A DNA stretch of 64,000 nucleotides from Bacillota bacterium (GTDB lineage Bacteria > Bacillota > Clostridia > Christensenellales > Christensenellaceae), in NCBI GenBank assembly GCA_023408315.1, contig JAEYKI010000022.1, forward strand, positions 29,906 to 93,905, written 5' to 3'. The notes under the pieces are model-generated. The model was not told the origin of the DNA. It saw only the letters and a list, made by a program, of their open reading frames with translations, and searched no databases. The position numbers and the translations under genes are program-made. Shown here piece after piece: positions 8,515 through 17,274 of the stretch. Every line of letters begins with the position of its first letter. Position 1 is the first letter of the stretch.

Positions 8515-9432
8515 ATGGAGAATAAAATCATTCAGGTAAAGGATTTTACCAAACGGTACGGCGAACTGGTTGCGGTGGACCGTATTTCCTTTGATGTGGA
8601 TGCGGGCTCCTCGTTTGCTTTTCTTGGACCCAACGGGGCGGGGAAAAGCACAACCATCAATACCTTGTGCACCATCCAAGGCAAAACGGAAGGCCAACTG
8701 GCCATTAACGGACACGATGTGGATAAACAGCAGAGCCTGGTGCGCCGCGACATTGGCATTGTGTTTCAGGAATCCACGCTGGATAAAAAACTTACGGTGG
8801 AGCAGAATTTAAAGCTGCACTGCCGGTTTTACAACGTGCCCAATAACGAAATAAACGGCCGCGTGGACTTTGTGCTGAAGCTGGTGGACCTGGCGGACTG
8901 GGGCGGCGCCGCGGTTGGCAGCCTTTCGGGCGGCATGAAGCGCAGGGTTGAGATTGCGCGCGGGCTGATTCACTTCCCCAAGGTGCTGTTTTTGGATGAA
9001 CCCACTCAGGGACTGGACCCGCAGACGCGCGCGGGCGTGTGGGACTATATCAAGGAAGTGCAGAGGCAGAAGAATATTACGATTTTTTTGACGACACATT
9101 ATATGGACGAAGCGGAGTTTTGCGACAGCGTGGCCATTATGGATCACGGCAAAATAGTGGCGTATGATACGCCGGATAACCTAAAGGCGCAGTATACCCA
9201 TATGTATGTGCGCATTAAAACAAAGAAACCGGAGGCCGTTATAGAATACCTGCAGGCGCAGCATGTGCGCTTTGAGCAGGAAAACGGGTTTTTAAAGGCG
9301 TACCTGAAGGACGCCCGCCAATCCCTGCAGATACTTTGCACGTTCAAGGATATCATAGAAGATTTTGAGGTAAACAAAGGCTCGCTGAACGATGTGTTTT
9401 TGGCGGTAACGGGAAGGGAGATCAGAGAATGA
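8515..9432 (+). CDS. ABC transporter ATP-binding protein (DrrA/CcmA type)
   Basis: 305 residues. Walker A GPNGAGKST (about residue 37), signature LSGGMKRRVEIA, Walker B VLFLDEPTQGLDPQTR and the H-loop TTHYMDEAE are all intact. A C-terminal extension of about 90 residues is typical of the daunorubicin-resistance DrrA class. It energises the permease encoded immediately downstream, with a 4-nt overlap. GGAGG precedes the ATG. The likely job is export of a drug, peptide or lipid-like substrate, under control of the divergent two-component system. Confidence 0.92.
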   Translation: MENKIIQVKDFTKRYGELVAVDRISFDVDAGSSFAFLGPNGAGKSTTINTLCTIQGKTEGQLAINGHDVDKQQSLVRRDIGIVFQESTLDKKLTVEQNLKLHCRFYNVPNNEINGRVDFVLKLVDLADWGGAAVGSLSGGMKRRVEIARGLIHFPKVLFLDEPTQGLDPQTRAGVWDYIKEVQRQKNITIFLTTHYMDEAEFCDSVAIMDHGKIVAYDTPDNLKAQYTHMYVRIKTKKPEAVIEYLQAQHVRFEQENGFLKAYLKDARQSLQILCTFKDIIEDFEVNKGSLNDVFLAVTGREIRE

Positions 9433-10253
9433 GCGTTATAGGAGCATTGATAACAAGATCGCTGTTAAACTTTTTTCACGACAGGTCCAGGCTGATATTC
9501 AGCCTGCTGATGCCGTTCTTCTTTCTGTTTATATTTTCCTTTGTAATGCAGGGCGCAGCCGTTGGCATAGAGCAGCCGCTGAATTACCTGATTGCCGGCA
9601 TTATTATCATGACGGTGTTTATGTCTGGGCTCAACAATTCCATTGATATTCTGGAGGATATATCAAGCGGATTTATGAAGGAAATCTTGGTATCCCCCAT
9701 CTCCCGATGGCAGATATCGCTGGGGCAGGTGTTTTCATCCACCATTATTTCCATGATCCAGGGAATGATTGTTGTGGTGGTTGGCATGATTATGGGATTT
9801 ACAACAGACGTGCCGCATTTTTTGATGATGATGGGCGCAATGGCTGTAACGGGCCTCACGTTTTCTGCATTGGGGCTGTTTCTGGCAACGCTGGCAAGGC
9901 AATCCGCGTCTTTCCAGGTGCTGATTTCAGCGGTTACCATGCCGCTTACGTTCCTTTCCGGCGCGTATATACCCACCACGGTGATGCCTGCGTTTTTAAC
10001 GCCTGTTGTATATATCAACCCGCTGACGTATATAACAGCCATGTTCCGGTTTATATCCATGCAGATGGAGAACCTGCCCACAGACCAGCTTGTGAAAGCA
10101 GGGGTGGCGTTCGACTGGGGCGGGGTGATTGTGACCCCGCTTATAGGCCTGTTTCTTACCGTTGGCATTGGCACTGTGTTCCTGGTGCTTTGCGTAATGA
10201 AGTTCAACAAAGCGGACTTCTCTACCGTTAAGATTTACAGGCATCATGAGTAA
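9429..10253 (+). CDS. ABC-2 type permease, partner of the upstream ATPase
   Basis: 274 residues with six hydrophobic segments and the ABC-2 membrane-domain layout: an N-terminal amphipathic stretch, first helix at about 25-45, and a conserved loop with LVSPISRWQISLGQ. It overlaps the ATPase stop by 4 nt. With the DrrA-like ATPase it should form a two-gene exporter. The substrate cannot be read from sequence. Confidence 0.9.
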   Translation: MSVIGALITRSLLNFFHDRSRLIFSLLMPFFFLFIFSFVMQGAAVGIEQPLNYLIAGIIIMTVFMSGLNNSIDILEDISSGFMKEILVSPISRWQISLGQVFSSTIISMIQGMIVVVVGMIMGFTTDVPHFLMMMGAMAVTGLTFSALGLFLATLARQSASFQVLISAVTMPLTFLSGAYIPTTVMPAFLTPVVYINPLTYITAMFRFISMQMENLPTDQLVKAGVAFDWGGVIVTPLIGLFLTVGIGTVFLVLCVMKFNKADFSTVKIYRHHE

Positions 10254-10360
10254 ACGGGGGTTACGCTCCGCGCTCCGGATATGCAGCAAAGCTTTGGGCT
10301 TGAAAAAAATATTCACATATAAGGAGTCCACGAATATATAAAAGCTTATTTGGAGAAACA

Positions 10361-10411
10361 AAAAAAGGCAACTGTAAGTACTTCCCGTTTGGAATGCATG
10401 CAGTTGCCTTT
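10361..10411 (-). terminator. Rho-independent terminator of ychF
   Basis: AAAGGCAACTG (10364-10374) and CAGTTGCCTTT (10401-10411) form a perfect 11-bp stem. On the minus strand it is followed by a run of T. The 26-nt loop is long for a terminator. Confidence 0.75.
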
Positions 10412-10456
10412 GAGTAATTTCAGGAGCCATAAGGGGTGGCGGCTAAGCGCGGGGAG

Positions 10457-11554
10457 TTACACGTTAAACCGGAACAGCACCACGTCACCGTCCTGGAAGA
10501 CGTATTCCTTGCCCTCCGAGCGGATCAGGCCTTTTTCTTTAGCCAAATTCATATCCCCGCCGATTTCCTTGAGTTTGTTAAACGCTATGACCTCCGCGCG
10601 GATAAAGCCGCGTTCAAAGTCGGTGTGTATCTTGCCGGCGGCCTGGGGAGCCTTGGTGCCTTTTGTAATGGTCCAGGCGCGTACTTCCTTGGGCCCGGCG
10701 GTCAGGTAGCTGATGAGGCCCAGCAGGGAATAAGATTTTTTGATAATGCGGGAGAGGCCGGATTCCTGTATGCCCAGCTCCTGCAGAAACATCTGGCGTT
10801 CCTCGCCGTCTTCCAGCGCGCAGAGTTCTTCTTCCACCTTGGCGGAGATGGTGAGCACTTCTGCGCCCTGCGCCGCGGCGTATTCCAGCAGCGGCTTTAA
10901 AACAGGCAAATCATTGTTGCCCACTTCATCCTCCGCAATGTTGGCTGCATAGATTACGGGTTTGTCCGTCAGTAAAAACAGGCTGTTTGTGATCTCGCGC
11001 TGCGCGTCCGAGAGATCCATGCCGCGGACAAAATTGCCCTTTTCCAGTTCCTTCAGAACATATTCCAATGTATCGGCTTCCAGCACGTATTGCGGATCGC
11101 CGGTTTTTTTCATTTTTTGCGCCCGAACCATGCGCTTTTCCACGGCGTCCATATCCGCAAATATCAGTTCGTAATTGATGGTGGTAACGTCCCGTACCGG
11201 ATCAACCGATCCGTCCACATGGGTGATATTGCCGTTTTCAAAACAGCGCACCACCTGCAACAGCGCGTCCACCTCGCGGATATGGGACAGGAATTTGTTG
11301 CCCAGGCCTTCGCCACGGCTTGCGCCCTTCACCAGCCCGGCGATATCCACAAATTCTATGGTGGCCGGAGTGAATTTTTCAGGATGGTAAATCTCCGCCA
11401 GGTAATCAAGGCGCGGATCGGGCACGGAGGCGATTCCGTAATTGGGTTCTATGGTGCAGAACGGGTAGTTTGCGCATTGCGCGCCCGCCTGGGTCAGCGC
11501 GTTGAACAGTGTGCTTTTTCCCACATTGGGAAGGCCTATTACGCCAAGCTTCAT
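10457..11554 (-). CDS. ychF: Redox-regulated ATPase YchF (Obg-family GTPase fold)
   Basis: 365 residues, the full family length. The G1 motif is GLPNVGKS at residues 7-14, with a DIAGLVKGAS switch region and a C-terminal TGS-like domain ending in FRFNV. YchF prefers ATP over GTP, associates with ribosomes and is reported to repress oxidative-stress responses in several bacteria. It stands alone between its own promoter and an 11-bp-stem terminator. Confidence 0.96.
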   Translation of the reverse strand: MKLGVIGLPNVGKSTLFNALTQAGAQCANYPFCTIEPNYGIASVPDPRLDYLAEIYHPEKFTPATIEFVDIAGLVKGASRGEGLGNKFLSHIREVDALLQVVRCFENGNITHVDGSVDPVRDVTTINYELIFADMDAVEKRMVRAQKMKKTGDPQYVLEADTLEYVLKELEKGNFVRGMDLSDAQREITNSLFLLTDKPVIYAANIAEDEVGNNDLPVLKPLLEYAAAQGAEVLTISAKVEEELCALEDGEERQMFLQELGIQESGLSRIIKKSYSLLGLISYLTAGPKEVRAWTITKGTKAPQAAGKIHTDFERGFIRAEVIAFNKLKEIGGDMNLAKEKGLIRSEGKEYVFQDGDVVLFRFNV

Positions 11555-11600
11555 ATTTTTTCTGGTTTCCTTTCGGTCTTAAACTTATTTCACGAATACA

Positions 11601-11629
11601 ATTATAAATGTTCGCAGGCGCGGATTCAA
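11601..11629 (-). promoter_or_regulatory. Promoter of ychF
   Basis: On the minus strand TTGAAT (11629-11624), a 17-bp spacer and TATAAT (11606-11601). Confidence 0.7.
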
Positions 11630-11635
11630 GGCGCT

Positions 11636-11664
11636 TTGCAATCGTATGGCATGAATGTTATAAT
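11636..11664 (+). promoter_or_regulatory. Promoter of uppP
   Basis: TTGCAA (11636-11641), a 17-bp spacer and TATAAT (11659-11664), about 87 bp upstream of the uppP ATG. It is nearly back-to-back with the ychF promoter. Confidence 0.75.
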
Positions 11665-11751
11665 TTATTACAAGAAATACTTTGTTCGCACGATTGAAAT
11701 GCTGCCGGGCGCAGGTAAACCGCGCGGTCTGAAGGCTTAAGGAGTAAGAAA

Positions 11752-12540
11752 ATGGATTTTATTCAGGCATTGCTTTTGGGACTGGTGCAGGGATTCACCG
11801 AATTTTTGCCGGTCTCCAGTTCGGGGCACCTTGTGTTGATGCAGCAGGCCATGGGCCTGGAAGATGTTCCTATTTTTTTTGACACCATGCTGCACCTGGG
11901 AACTCTGGTTGCCGTTGTGGCGGTTTTGTTCCGGGATATTGCAGGCATATTCAGGCACCCTGTTAAAAATCACCTGGGTATGCTGGTTATTGCCACCATA
12001 CCAGCCGCAGCGGCCGGGTATTTTTTTAATGATTTCTTTGAGTCCGCGTTTAAAGGCGGCCAGTATTTGGGAATTTGCTTTCTGGTCACAGCATTGATTC
12101 TGGTGGTTTCCGAGCAGATTGCGGCCAGGCTGAAAACAAGAAAAAGGATGGCCGTTCAAAATGCGCTTGCCATGGGCCTGATGCAGGCAGTGGCCATATT
12201 CCCCGGTATCTCCCGGTCCGGCTCCACCATTGCGGGCGGATTGTTTACCGGCGTGGACCGCACCCAAGCCGCAAAGTTTTCTTTTTTAATGTCCATACCC
12301 ATCATACTGGGTTCGGTGGGAGCGTCCGGCGTGGACGCCATGCAGACGGGAATGGGTAACGTTTCCCTGACTGCCGTGCTGATAGGCACAGCCGCTGCCG
12401 CGGTTACCGGCTATTTTGCCATTAAATTTATGCTGGCCTTTATACAAAAAGCAAAGCTCTATGGTTTTGCCGTATACACGGCTGCTCTGGGTGCGTTTTT
12501 GATGGTGGATCAAAGCATTTTGCACATTGTGTTTACTTAA
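11752..12540 (+). CDS. uppP: Undecaprenyl-diphosphate phosphatase UppP/BacA
   Basis: 262 residues, polytopic, with the family signatures EFLPVSSSGHL near residue 18 and FPGISRSGSTI in the second half, the two motifs that build the active site. It dephosphorylates undecaprenyl diphosphate to recycle the lipid carrier for cell-wall synthesis and gives bacitracin tolerance when abundant. AAGGAG lies 8-9 nt upstream of the ATG. It is monocistronic, with its own promoter and a bidirectional terminator. Confidence 0.96.
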   Translation: MDFIQALLLGLVQGFTEFLPVSSSGHLVLMQQAMGLEDVPIFFDTMLHLGTLVAVVAVLFRDIAGIFRHPVKNHLGMLVIATIPAAAAGYFFNDFFESAFKGGQYLGICFLVTALILVVSEQIAARLKTRKRMAVQNALAMGLMQAVAIFPGISRSGSTIAGGLFTGVDRTQAAKFSFLMSIPIILGSVGASGVDAMQTGMGNVSLTAVLIGTAAAAVTGYFAIKFMLAFIQKAKLYGFAVYTAALGAFLMVDQSILHIVFT

Positions 12541-12594
12541 AATACATTGCGATTTTCACATTGTTTCCAAACAAGAATTTTAAAATTTTATCTG

Positions 12595-12618
12595 AAAAAG
12601 ACCATCAGCGGTCTTTTT
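12595..12618. terminator. Bidirectional terminator between uppP and the PHP phosphatase
   Basis: AAAAAGACC (12595-12603), a 6-nt loop and GGTCTTTTT (12610-12618). A and T runs on both sides serve both converging genes. Confidence 0.85.
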
Positions 12619-12620
12619 GA

Positions 12621-13451
12621 TTATATCGGTTTATAAACCTGGTAAAAATCATTCAGTGGCGCAATGGGGTGAAAAACGGGCTTCAGGTCTTTGAATGTGC
12701 AGATATATTTGGCGCCGAGCGAGCGGAGAAGATCGAGCGCGTCGCCAAAATTGCCGCCAACCCGCTCCTTAAGGTGCGCATCAGAGCCGATGGTAATAAT
12801 CTCTCCGCCCAACTGCAGATAGCGGCGGACAATATCGGGGGTGGGCATGGGTTCGCCAAGCGCACCGTAAGAGGAAGTGTTTATCTCTATGCCGTGCCCT
12901 GTCGCTATGATTTCCGTTAAAATTTCGTCAATCAGGTCCGGGTGGTCTTCATAGCAGAGGGGCGTGTGATACGGGGCGTTTTTGCTGACATAGCCTATGT
13001 GCCCCACAGCGCTGTACGGCTCAAACCCGCGCAGGCAGGCGAGCAGTGTTTTCAGGTAAAGTTCCTCCGCATCCCTTTTGGACCGGTCACGGAAGTATTC
13101 GGGGAAATAGGGGTCAAAGCCCTGGATAATGTGCTGGGACGCAATGATAAAGTCTATGTCCAGCCCTGCCGCATATTTTCGGGTTTGTGCCAGTGTTTCT
13201 TTTGTAAGGCCAAGTTCCAGGCCGGCGCGTATCTCGATATCTTTATATTGGACGCGCAGCTTTTGAATTTCATGCGCATAGGCCTTAAAATCAATAAAAC
13301 CATCCCACTCAAAACCGTACGGCTGGCCGGGCTCAATATGTTCGGTAAAACAGATTTCCGACAGACCGGCCTGGGACGCTTCCTCAACAATACTCTCTAT
13401 GCTGTCTTCCGCGTCGAAAGACCAGTTTGAATGTATGTGATAATCGAACAT
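12621..13451 (-). CDS. PHP-domain histidinol-phosphatase (HisK/HisJ family)
   Basis: 276 residues. PHP metal-binding motifs are seen in order: DYHIHS at the N-terminus, FTEH, ELGL, SQH, GHIGYV, IEINTS and GSDAH. The family removes phosphate from histidinol phosphate in histidine synthesis in Bacillota. No his genes are nearby, so a related phosphoesterase role is possible. An AAAGGAAA ribosome site precedes the ATG. A promoter TTGTAT-17 bp-TATCAT can be read on the minus strand at 13503-13475. Confidence 0.85.
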   Translation of the reverse strand: MFDYHIHSNWSFDAEDSIESIVEEASQAGLSEICFTEHIEPGQPYGFEWDGFIDFKAYAHEIQKLRVQYKDIEIRAGLELGLTKETLAQTRKYAAGLDIDFIIASQHIIQGFDPYFPEYFRDRSKRDAEELYLKTLLACLRGFEPYSAVGHIGYVSKNAPYHTPLCYEDHPDLIDEILTEIIATGHGIEINTSSYGALGEPMPTPDIVRRYLQLGGEIITIGSDAHLKERVGGNFGDALDLLRSLGAKYICTFKDLKPVFHPIAPLNDFYQVYKPI

Positions 13452-13487
13452 GATATTTATTTCCTTTCAAATATATGATATAGTATC

Positions 13488-13517
13488 TTGGATATAAATA
13501 CAATGATGTGCTATAAT
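13488..13517 (+). promoter_or_regulatory. Promoter of the queT operon
   Basis: TTGGAT (13488-13493), an 18-bp spacer and TATAAT (13512-13517) preceded by TG (extended -10). The predicted leader to the ATG at 13559 is only about 35 nt. Confidence 0.65.
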
Positions 13518-13558
13518 TATAGCTACCAAAAAACGGGGACTTGAGGCAAGGAGACGCA

Positions 13559-14062
13559 ATGAGGAAAAAAAGCAAGGCAAGATGGATAACGGAAGTTGGA
13601 GTAATAGCGGCAATGTATGCTGTGTTGACCCTTGTTTTGGCCCCCATCAGTTTTGGACAAGTTCAGTTCAGGGTTGCGGAAGCACTGATGATTTTGCCTT
13701 TTTTTACAGTGTCTGCAATACCGGGCCTGTTTATTGGGTGCTTGATCGCCAATATTCTGGGCAGCAGCTTTGGCTTGCTGGATATTGTGGCTGGCAGCCT
13801 GGCTACCCTGGCAGCAGCGGCCATTGCTTCCAAGATCAAAATCAGGTGGCTGGTGCCGCTGCCCACCGTTTTGGTGAACGCGTTTGTTGTGGCGTATATA
13901 CTGTACGCAATGGCGGGGCTGCCGTACTGGGTGTCCGCCGCATGGGTGGGCCTGGGAGAGGCAGTTACCTGTTACGTTCTGGGAATGCCCCTGCTGCTTG
14001 TGTTGGACAGGTATAAAAGCAGAATTTTTATGCAAATTCCTGATCAGATCGGGAAGAAATAA
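13559..14062 (+). CDS. queT: QueT-family queuosine-precursor ECF transporter S component
   Basis: 167 residues with five to six hydrophobic segments and the QueT/COG4708 signature: a start like KARWITEVGVIAAMYAVLTL, an early QVQFRVAEALMILPFF and a mid-protein GSSFGLLDI. It should bind a queuosine precursor (preQ0/preQ1) and work with a shared ECF energising module not present here. The start at 13559 is 6-7 nt after AAGGAG; an in-frame TTG at 13541 lacks a ribosome site. It opens a six-gene operon. A preQ1 riboswitch often precedes this gene, but the leader here is too short and shows none I can recognise. Confidence 0.85.
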   Translation: MRKKSKARWITEVGVIAAMYAVLTLVLAPISFGQVQFRVAEALMILPFFTVSAIPGLFIGCLIANILGSSFGLLDIVAGSLATLAAAAIASKIKIRWLVPLPTVLVNAFVVAYILYAMAGLPYWVSAAWVGLGEAVTCYVLGMPLLLVLDRYKSRIFMQIPDQIGKK

Positions 14063-14065
14063 AGA

Positions 14066-14653
14066 ATGGAGAATATTTGCGTATTTGGCGCCGGTTCCAG
14101 GAATGCGGACCCGGTTTATTACGAAGAAGCGCGTGCGCTTGGCAGGTTGATTGCGCAAAACGGATACGGGCTTGTGTTTGGAGGCGGCAATTCCGGCCTG
14201 ATGGGTCAGGTGGCTCGGGGCGCGCAGGAAGCCCGCGCGTCGGCGATAATAGGGATTGCGCCCGAATTTATGAACTGCAAAGGCGTGCTTTATGAGCAGT
14301 GCACGGAGCTGATTTTAACCCAAACCATGCATGAGCGCAAACAGGCTATGGAAGCCATGGCGGATGCGTTTGTGGTATTGCCGGGCGGTGTGGGTACGTT
14401 TGAAGAGTTTTTTGAAGTTTTGACGTTTAAAACTTTGGGCCTGCATAAAAAGCCGATTGTTTTAATGAATACAAACGGGTTTTATGACACCGCCGTTCAA
14501 ATGGTAAAGGAGGCATCTGCCAAGATGTTTATACCCGGGGAGTGCCTTGGCGCTCTGGAAGTGGTTGCCGGGCCGCGCCAGGTGATTGCCTTTCTTGACA
14601 CGTACGAGTATTCGGAAATAAGCCCAAAGTGGCTTCACTATAAGGAGGATTAA
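14066..14653 (+). CDS. LOG-family (TIGR00730) nucleoside 5'-monophosphate phosphoribohydrolase
   Basis: 195 residues with a Rossmann-like fold, an N-terminal GAGSRNADP, a GGGNSGLMG loop and the diagnostic LPGGVGTFEEFFEV (PGGxGTxxE) motif. Members cleave cytokinin- or purine-nucleoside monophosphates to free base plus ribose 5-phosphate. Their bacterial role is probably nucleotide turnover. It starts 3 nt after the queT stop. Confidence 0.9.
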   Translation: MENICVFGAGSRNADPVYYEEARALGRLIAQNGYGLVFGGGNSGLMGQVARGAQEARASAIIGIAPEFMNCKGVLYEQCTELILTQTMHERKQAMEAMADAFVVLPGGVGTFEEFFEVLTFKTLGLHKKPIVLMNTNGFYDTAVQMVKEASAKMFIPGECLGALEVVAGPRQVIAFLDTYEYSEISPKWLHYKED

Positions 14654-14661
14654 TAAATCGG

Positions 14662-15645
14662 ATGATCCCTTCATCAAATCAATCAATAGCAAGTATGCTG
14701 TCCGGCTCTGTAAAAACGTACCGCCGGAATTTAGTAAAATTATTTTTGATTTTTATTCTGTCGTTTGCATTGCTGGCATTGCCTGTTATTGTAAACCTGG
14801 ATGCAATTGTTACACAACTGCACGAGGCGGTCGTTTCGTTGGACGGAACAGTAACGGCCTATACGCTGATCTATATTTTTGAACCGATGATCCGGAACGG
14901 ATTGCTGGTCTGGGCGTTTGCGTTCATGTTGATCATAGCTGCTTTTACCACCCCGCTTTTTATGGGAATAACCGGGAAAATAATATCGGAAGACGCAATG
15001 GGCAAACCATGCACGGTCAGCGAGGCCCTGCGGTGGACGCTTGGGCAGTATAAGCGCCTTCTGACGTCGTATGCGTTGTATTACGCAGTCTTTACAGCCT
15101 TTGCCGGCAGCTTTGCTTTATTGCTGTATTGGATTGTCAAAAAAGCATCCCACCTGATCAGCGACGTATGGCTGAACCCCATGATAGCCATGTTTGTTGT
15201 GGGCGGTGCGCTATTGCTGCTGGGAACAATCTATCTGCCGTTTGTGGCCATGGATGAACGTAAGGGCTCTTTTCGCGCTTATGCGGGATCGTTTAAAGAC
15301 ATGTATTCCAAATATTTTGTCCGACATTTCCCCGCGCTGCTTGTGGCGGGCGTTATTGCGGCGGGCGTTTCGTTTGGCGTGCTGTTTCCGGTTGCGCCGC
15401 CTCTTTTTTTAGGACATCAGGGAAACGCCATGCAGTTTCTCACGGACTACAATAATGTTCTGGCGACAATTCTGGCCGCCGTCGCCGCCTTTTCTTTTGT
15501 AGGCGTATTTTTATACATATTTGCATATAATACTTACCGCAACACGGGCGCGGCATCTTTCCCCAGGGAAAGAAAAACCGTAAACACAACTTACCGGCGC
15601 AAAATTAATATTGTTGAGCCGTCGTACCGCAGGAGGATAGGATGA
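14662..15645 (+). CDS. Six-segment membrane protein of unknown function
   Basis: I do not recognise this 327-residue protein. It shows about six hydrophobic segments (near 26-45, 80-105, 137-160, 175-195, 225-250 and 267-290) and a basic C-terminal tail with repeated YRR (TYRRK, SYRRR). The segmentation resembles DUF975-like or glycerophosphoryl-diester-phosphodiesterase-linked membrane domains, but no motif settles this. It overlaps the ACT gene start by 4 nt, so it is translationally coupled inside the queT operon. Confidence 0.6.
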   Translation: MIPSSNQSIASMLSGSVKTYRRNLVKLFLIFILSFALLALPVIVNLDAIVTQLHEAVVSLDGTVTAYTLIYIFEPMIRNGLLVWAFAFMLIIAAFTTPLFMGITGKIISEDAMGKPCTVSEALRWTLGQYKRLLTSYALYYAVFTAFAGSFALLLYWIVKKASHLISDVWLNPMIAMFVVGGALLLLGTIYLPFVAMDERKGSFRAYAGSFKDMYSKYFVRHFPALLVAGVIAAGVSFGVLFPVAPPLFLGHQGNAMQFLTDYNNVLATILAAVAAFSFVGVFLYIFAYNTYRNTGAASFPRERKTVNTTYRRKINIVEPSYRRRIG

Positions 15646-15914
15646 GAGCAATTGTTTCGGTTCTCGGCAAAGACAGGCCCGGAATCATAGCCCGTATATC
15701 GGGAATTCTTTTTAAAACGAATATCAATATTCTGGATATCAGCCAGACGGTATTGCGTGAGGAGCTGTTTGTAATGTCCATGCTGGTGGATATGACCGAA
15801 TGCCTGGTTTCGTTTGATGAAATCAAGGACCAGTTGGACGAGTGCGCAAAAGAGATGGGTATGGACATCCGCCTGCAGCGCGAAGAAATCTTTAATTCCA
15901 TGCATAGGGTGTGA
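15642..15914 (+). CDS. ACT-domain protein (UPF0237)
   Basis: A 90-residue, single ACT domain with the opening RAIVSVLGKDRPGIIARIS and the NINILDISQT strand. UPF0237 proteins are stand-alone ligand-binding ACT domains, commonly encoded directly before a PFL/UPF0210 protein, as here. It probably senses a small molecule such as an amino acid for its partner. ATG overlaps the preceding TGA. Confidence 0.9.
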   Translation: MRAIVSVLGKDRPGIIARISGILFKTNINILDISQTVLREELFVMSMLVDMTECLVSFDEIKDQLDECAKEMGMDIRLQREEIFNSMHRV

Positions 15915-15918
15915 TTTG

Positions 15919-17265
15919 GTGATAGATCAGAGAGATATTATAAAAACAATAGAAATGATCCAGTCCCAGCATCTGGATATACGTACCATTACTATGGGGA
16001 TATCTCTGCTGGACTGCATAAGCGGCGACTGCGGAACAACGGCGGAGAATATTCGGGCAAAAATTTGCAGAAAAGCGGAGAATCTTGTGCGGGTTGGGCA
16101 GCAGATAGAAAAGGAATTCGGCATCCCCATTGTGAACAAGCGTATCTCCGTTACGCCTGCTTCCTTACTTACACAGGCTTGCGGCGAGCCCGTACAGGTG
16201 GCGCTTGCCATGGACAGGGCGGCGGCCGAAGTGGGAGTGGATTTTATCGGCGGGTATTCCGCCTTTGTGCATAAAGGCATTACACCCAGCGAAGAAATCT
16301 TTTTGGAAAGTATTCCGGAGGCTCTTTCCCGCACAAAGATCGTTTGTTCCAGCGTGAACGTGGCTACTACCCGCGCGGGCATCAATATGAACGCTGTGAC
16401 CAAGATGGGAAAAGTAATCAAACAGACGGCGACCCGCACGCCAAACGGCATTGGCGCCGCCAAGCTGGTGGTGTTTGCAAACGCGGTGGAGGATAATCCT
16501 TTCATGGCGGGGGCGTTTCACGGGGTAGGAGAGGGAGACTGCGTCATCAACGTGGGCGTCTCCGGTCCCGGTGTGGTAAAGGTCGCGCTGGAAGACAAAA
16601 AAGGCCAGAGTTTTGACGAGGTCGCCGAAACGATCAAAAAAACCGCGTTTCAGATTACGCGCATGGGAGAACTGGTGGCGCGCGAGGCAAGCCGCCGCTT
16701 GGGCGTGGATTTTGGGATTGTGGACCTTTCGCTTGCGCCCACGCCCGCAATGGGAGACAGCGTGGCGCATATACTGGAGGAAATGGGTTTGGAATCCTGC
16801 GGCGCGCACGGCACAACCGCGGCCCTGGCGCTTCTGAACGATGCGGTAAAAAAAGGCGGCATTATGGCGTCCTCACATGTTGGCGGGCTTTCGGGCGCGT
16901 TCATACCTGTGAGCGAAGACGCCGGAATGATGGATGCGGTGAGAAACGGCGCGTTGTCCATAGAAAAACTGGAGGCAATGACTTGCGTTTGCTCAGTTGG
17001 CCTGGATATGCTGGCACTGCCCGGCGATACGCCGGAAGAGGTGCTCTCCGCCATTATTGCGGACGAGGCGGCGATTGGCGTAGTAAATACAAAAACCACG
17101 GCAGTGCGCATAATACCCGTTTCCGGAATGGTAGTGGGGCAGGAGGTTCATTTTGGCGGCCTTCTGGGAAGCGCGCCCATTATGCCTTACAACCGTTTTT
17201 CGCCTGCCGAATTTATTGCCCGCGGGGGCAGGATACCCGCGCCTTTGCACGCGCAGAGGAATTAA
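15919..17265 (+). CDS. PFL family protein (UPF0210/DUF711)
   Basis: 448 residues, the family length. The glycyl-radical-like pyruvate-formate-lyase-related fold is implied by conserved segments such as ISVTPASLL, DFIGGYSAFVHKG and CVCSVGLDMLALPGDT. No catalytic role is established. The reading frame is open further upstream, but that region overlaps the ACT gene. GTG at 15919 (or TTG at 15916), a few nt after GGGTG, is the likely start. The ACT-PFL pairing is conserved and suggests ACT-mediated regulation. Confidence 0.88.
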   Translation: MIDQRDIIKTIEMIQSQHLDIRTITMGISLLDCISGDCGTTAENIRAKICRKAENLVRVGQQIEKEFGIPIVNKRISVTPASLLTQACGEPVQVALAMDRAAAEVGVDFIGGYSAFVHKGITPSEEIFLESIPEALSRTKIVCSSVNVATTRAGINMNAVTKMGKVIKQTATRTPNGIGAAKLVVFANAVEDNPFMAGAFHGVGEGDCVINVGVSGPGVVKVALEDKKGQSFDEVAETIKKTAFQITRMGELVAREASRRLGVDFGIVDLSLAPTPAMGDSVAHILEEMGLESCGAHGTTAALALLNDAVKKGGIMASSHVGGLSGAFIPVSEDAGMMDAVRNGALSIEKLEAMTCVCSVGLDMLALPGDTPEEVLSAIIADEAAIGVVNTKTTAVRIIPVSGMVVGQEVHFGGLLGSAPIMPYNRFSPAEFIARGGRIPAPLHAQRN

Positions 17266-17274
17266 GGAGACAAT

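Noticed and set aside
13518..13558. preQ1 riboswitch upstream of queT
   Set aside because: The mapped promoter leaves about 35 nt of leader, without a recognisable preQ1 pseudoknot pattern.
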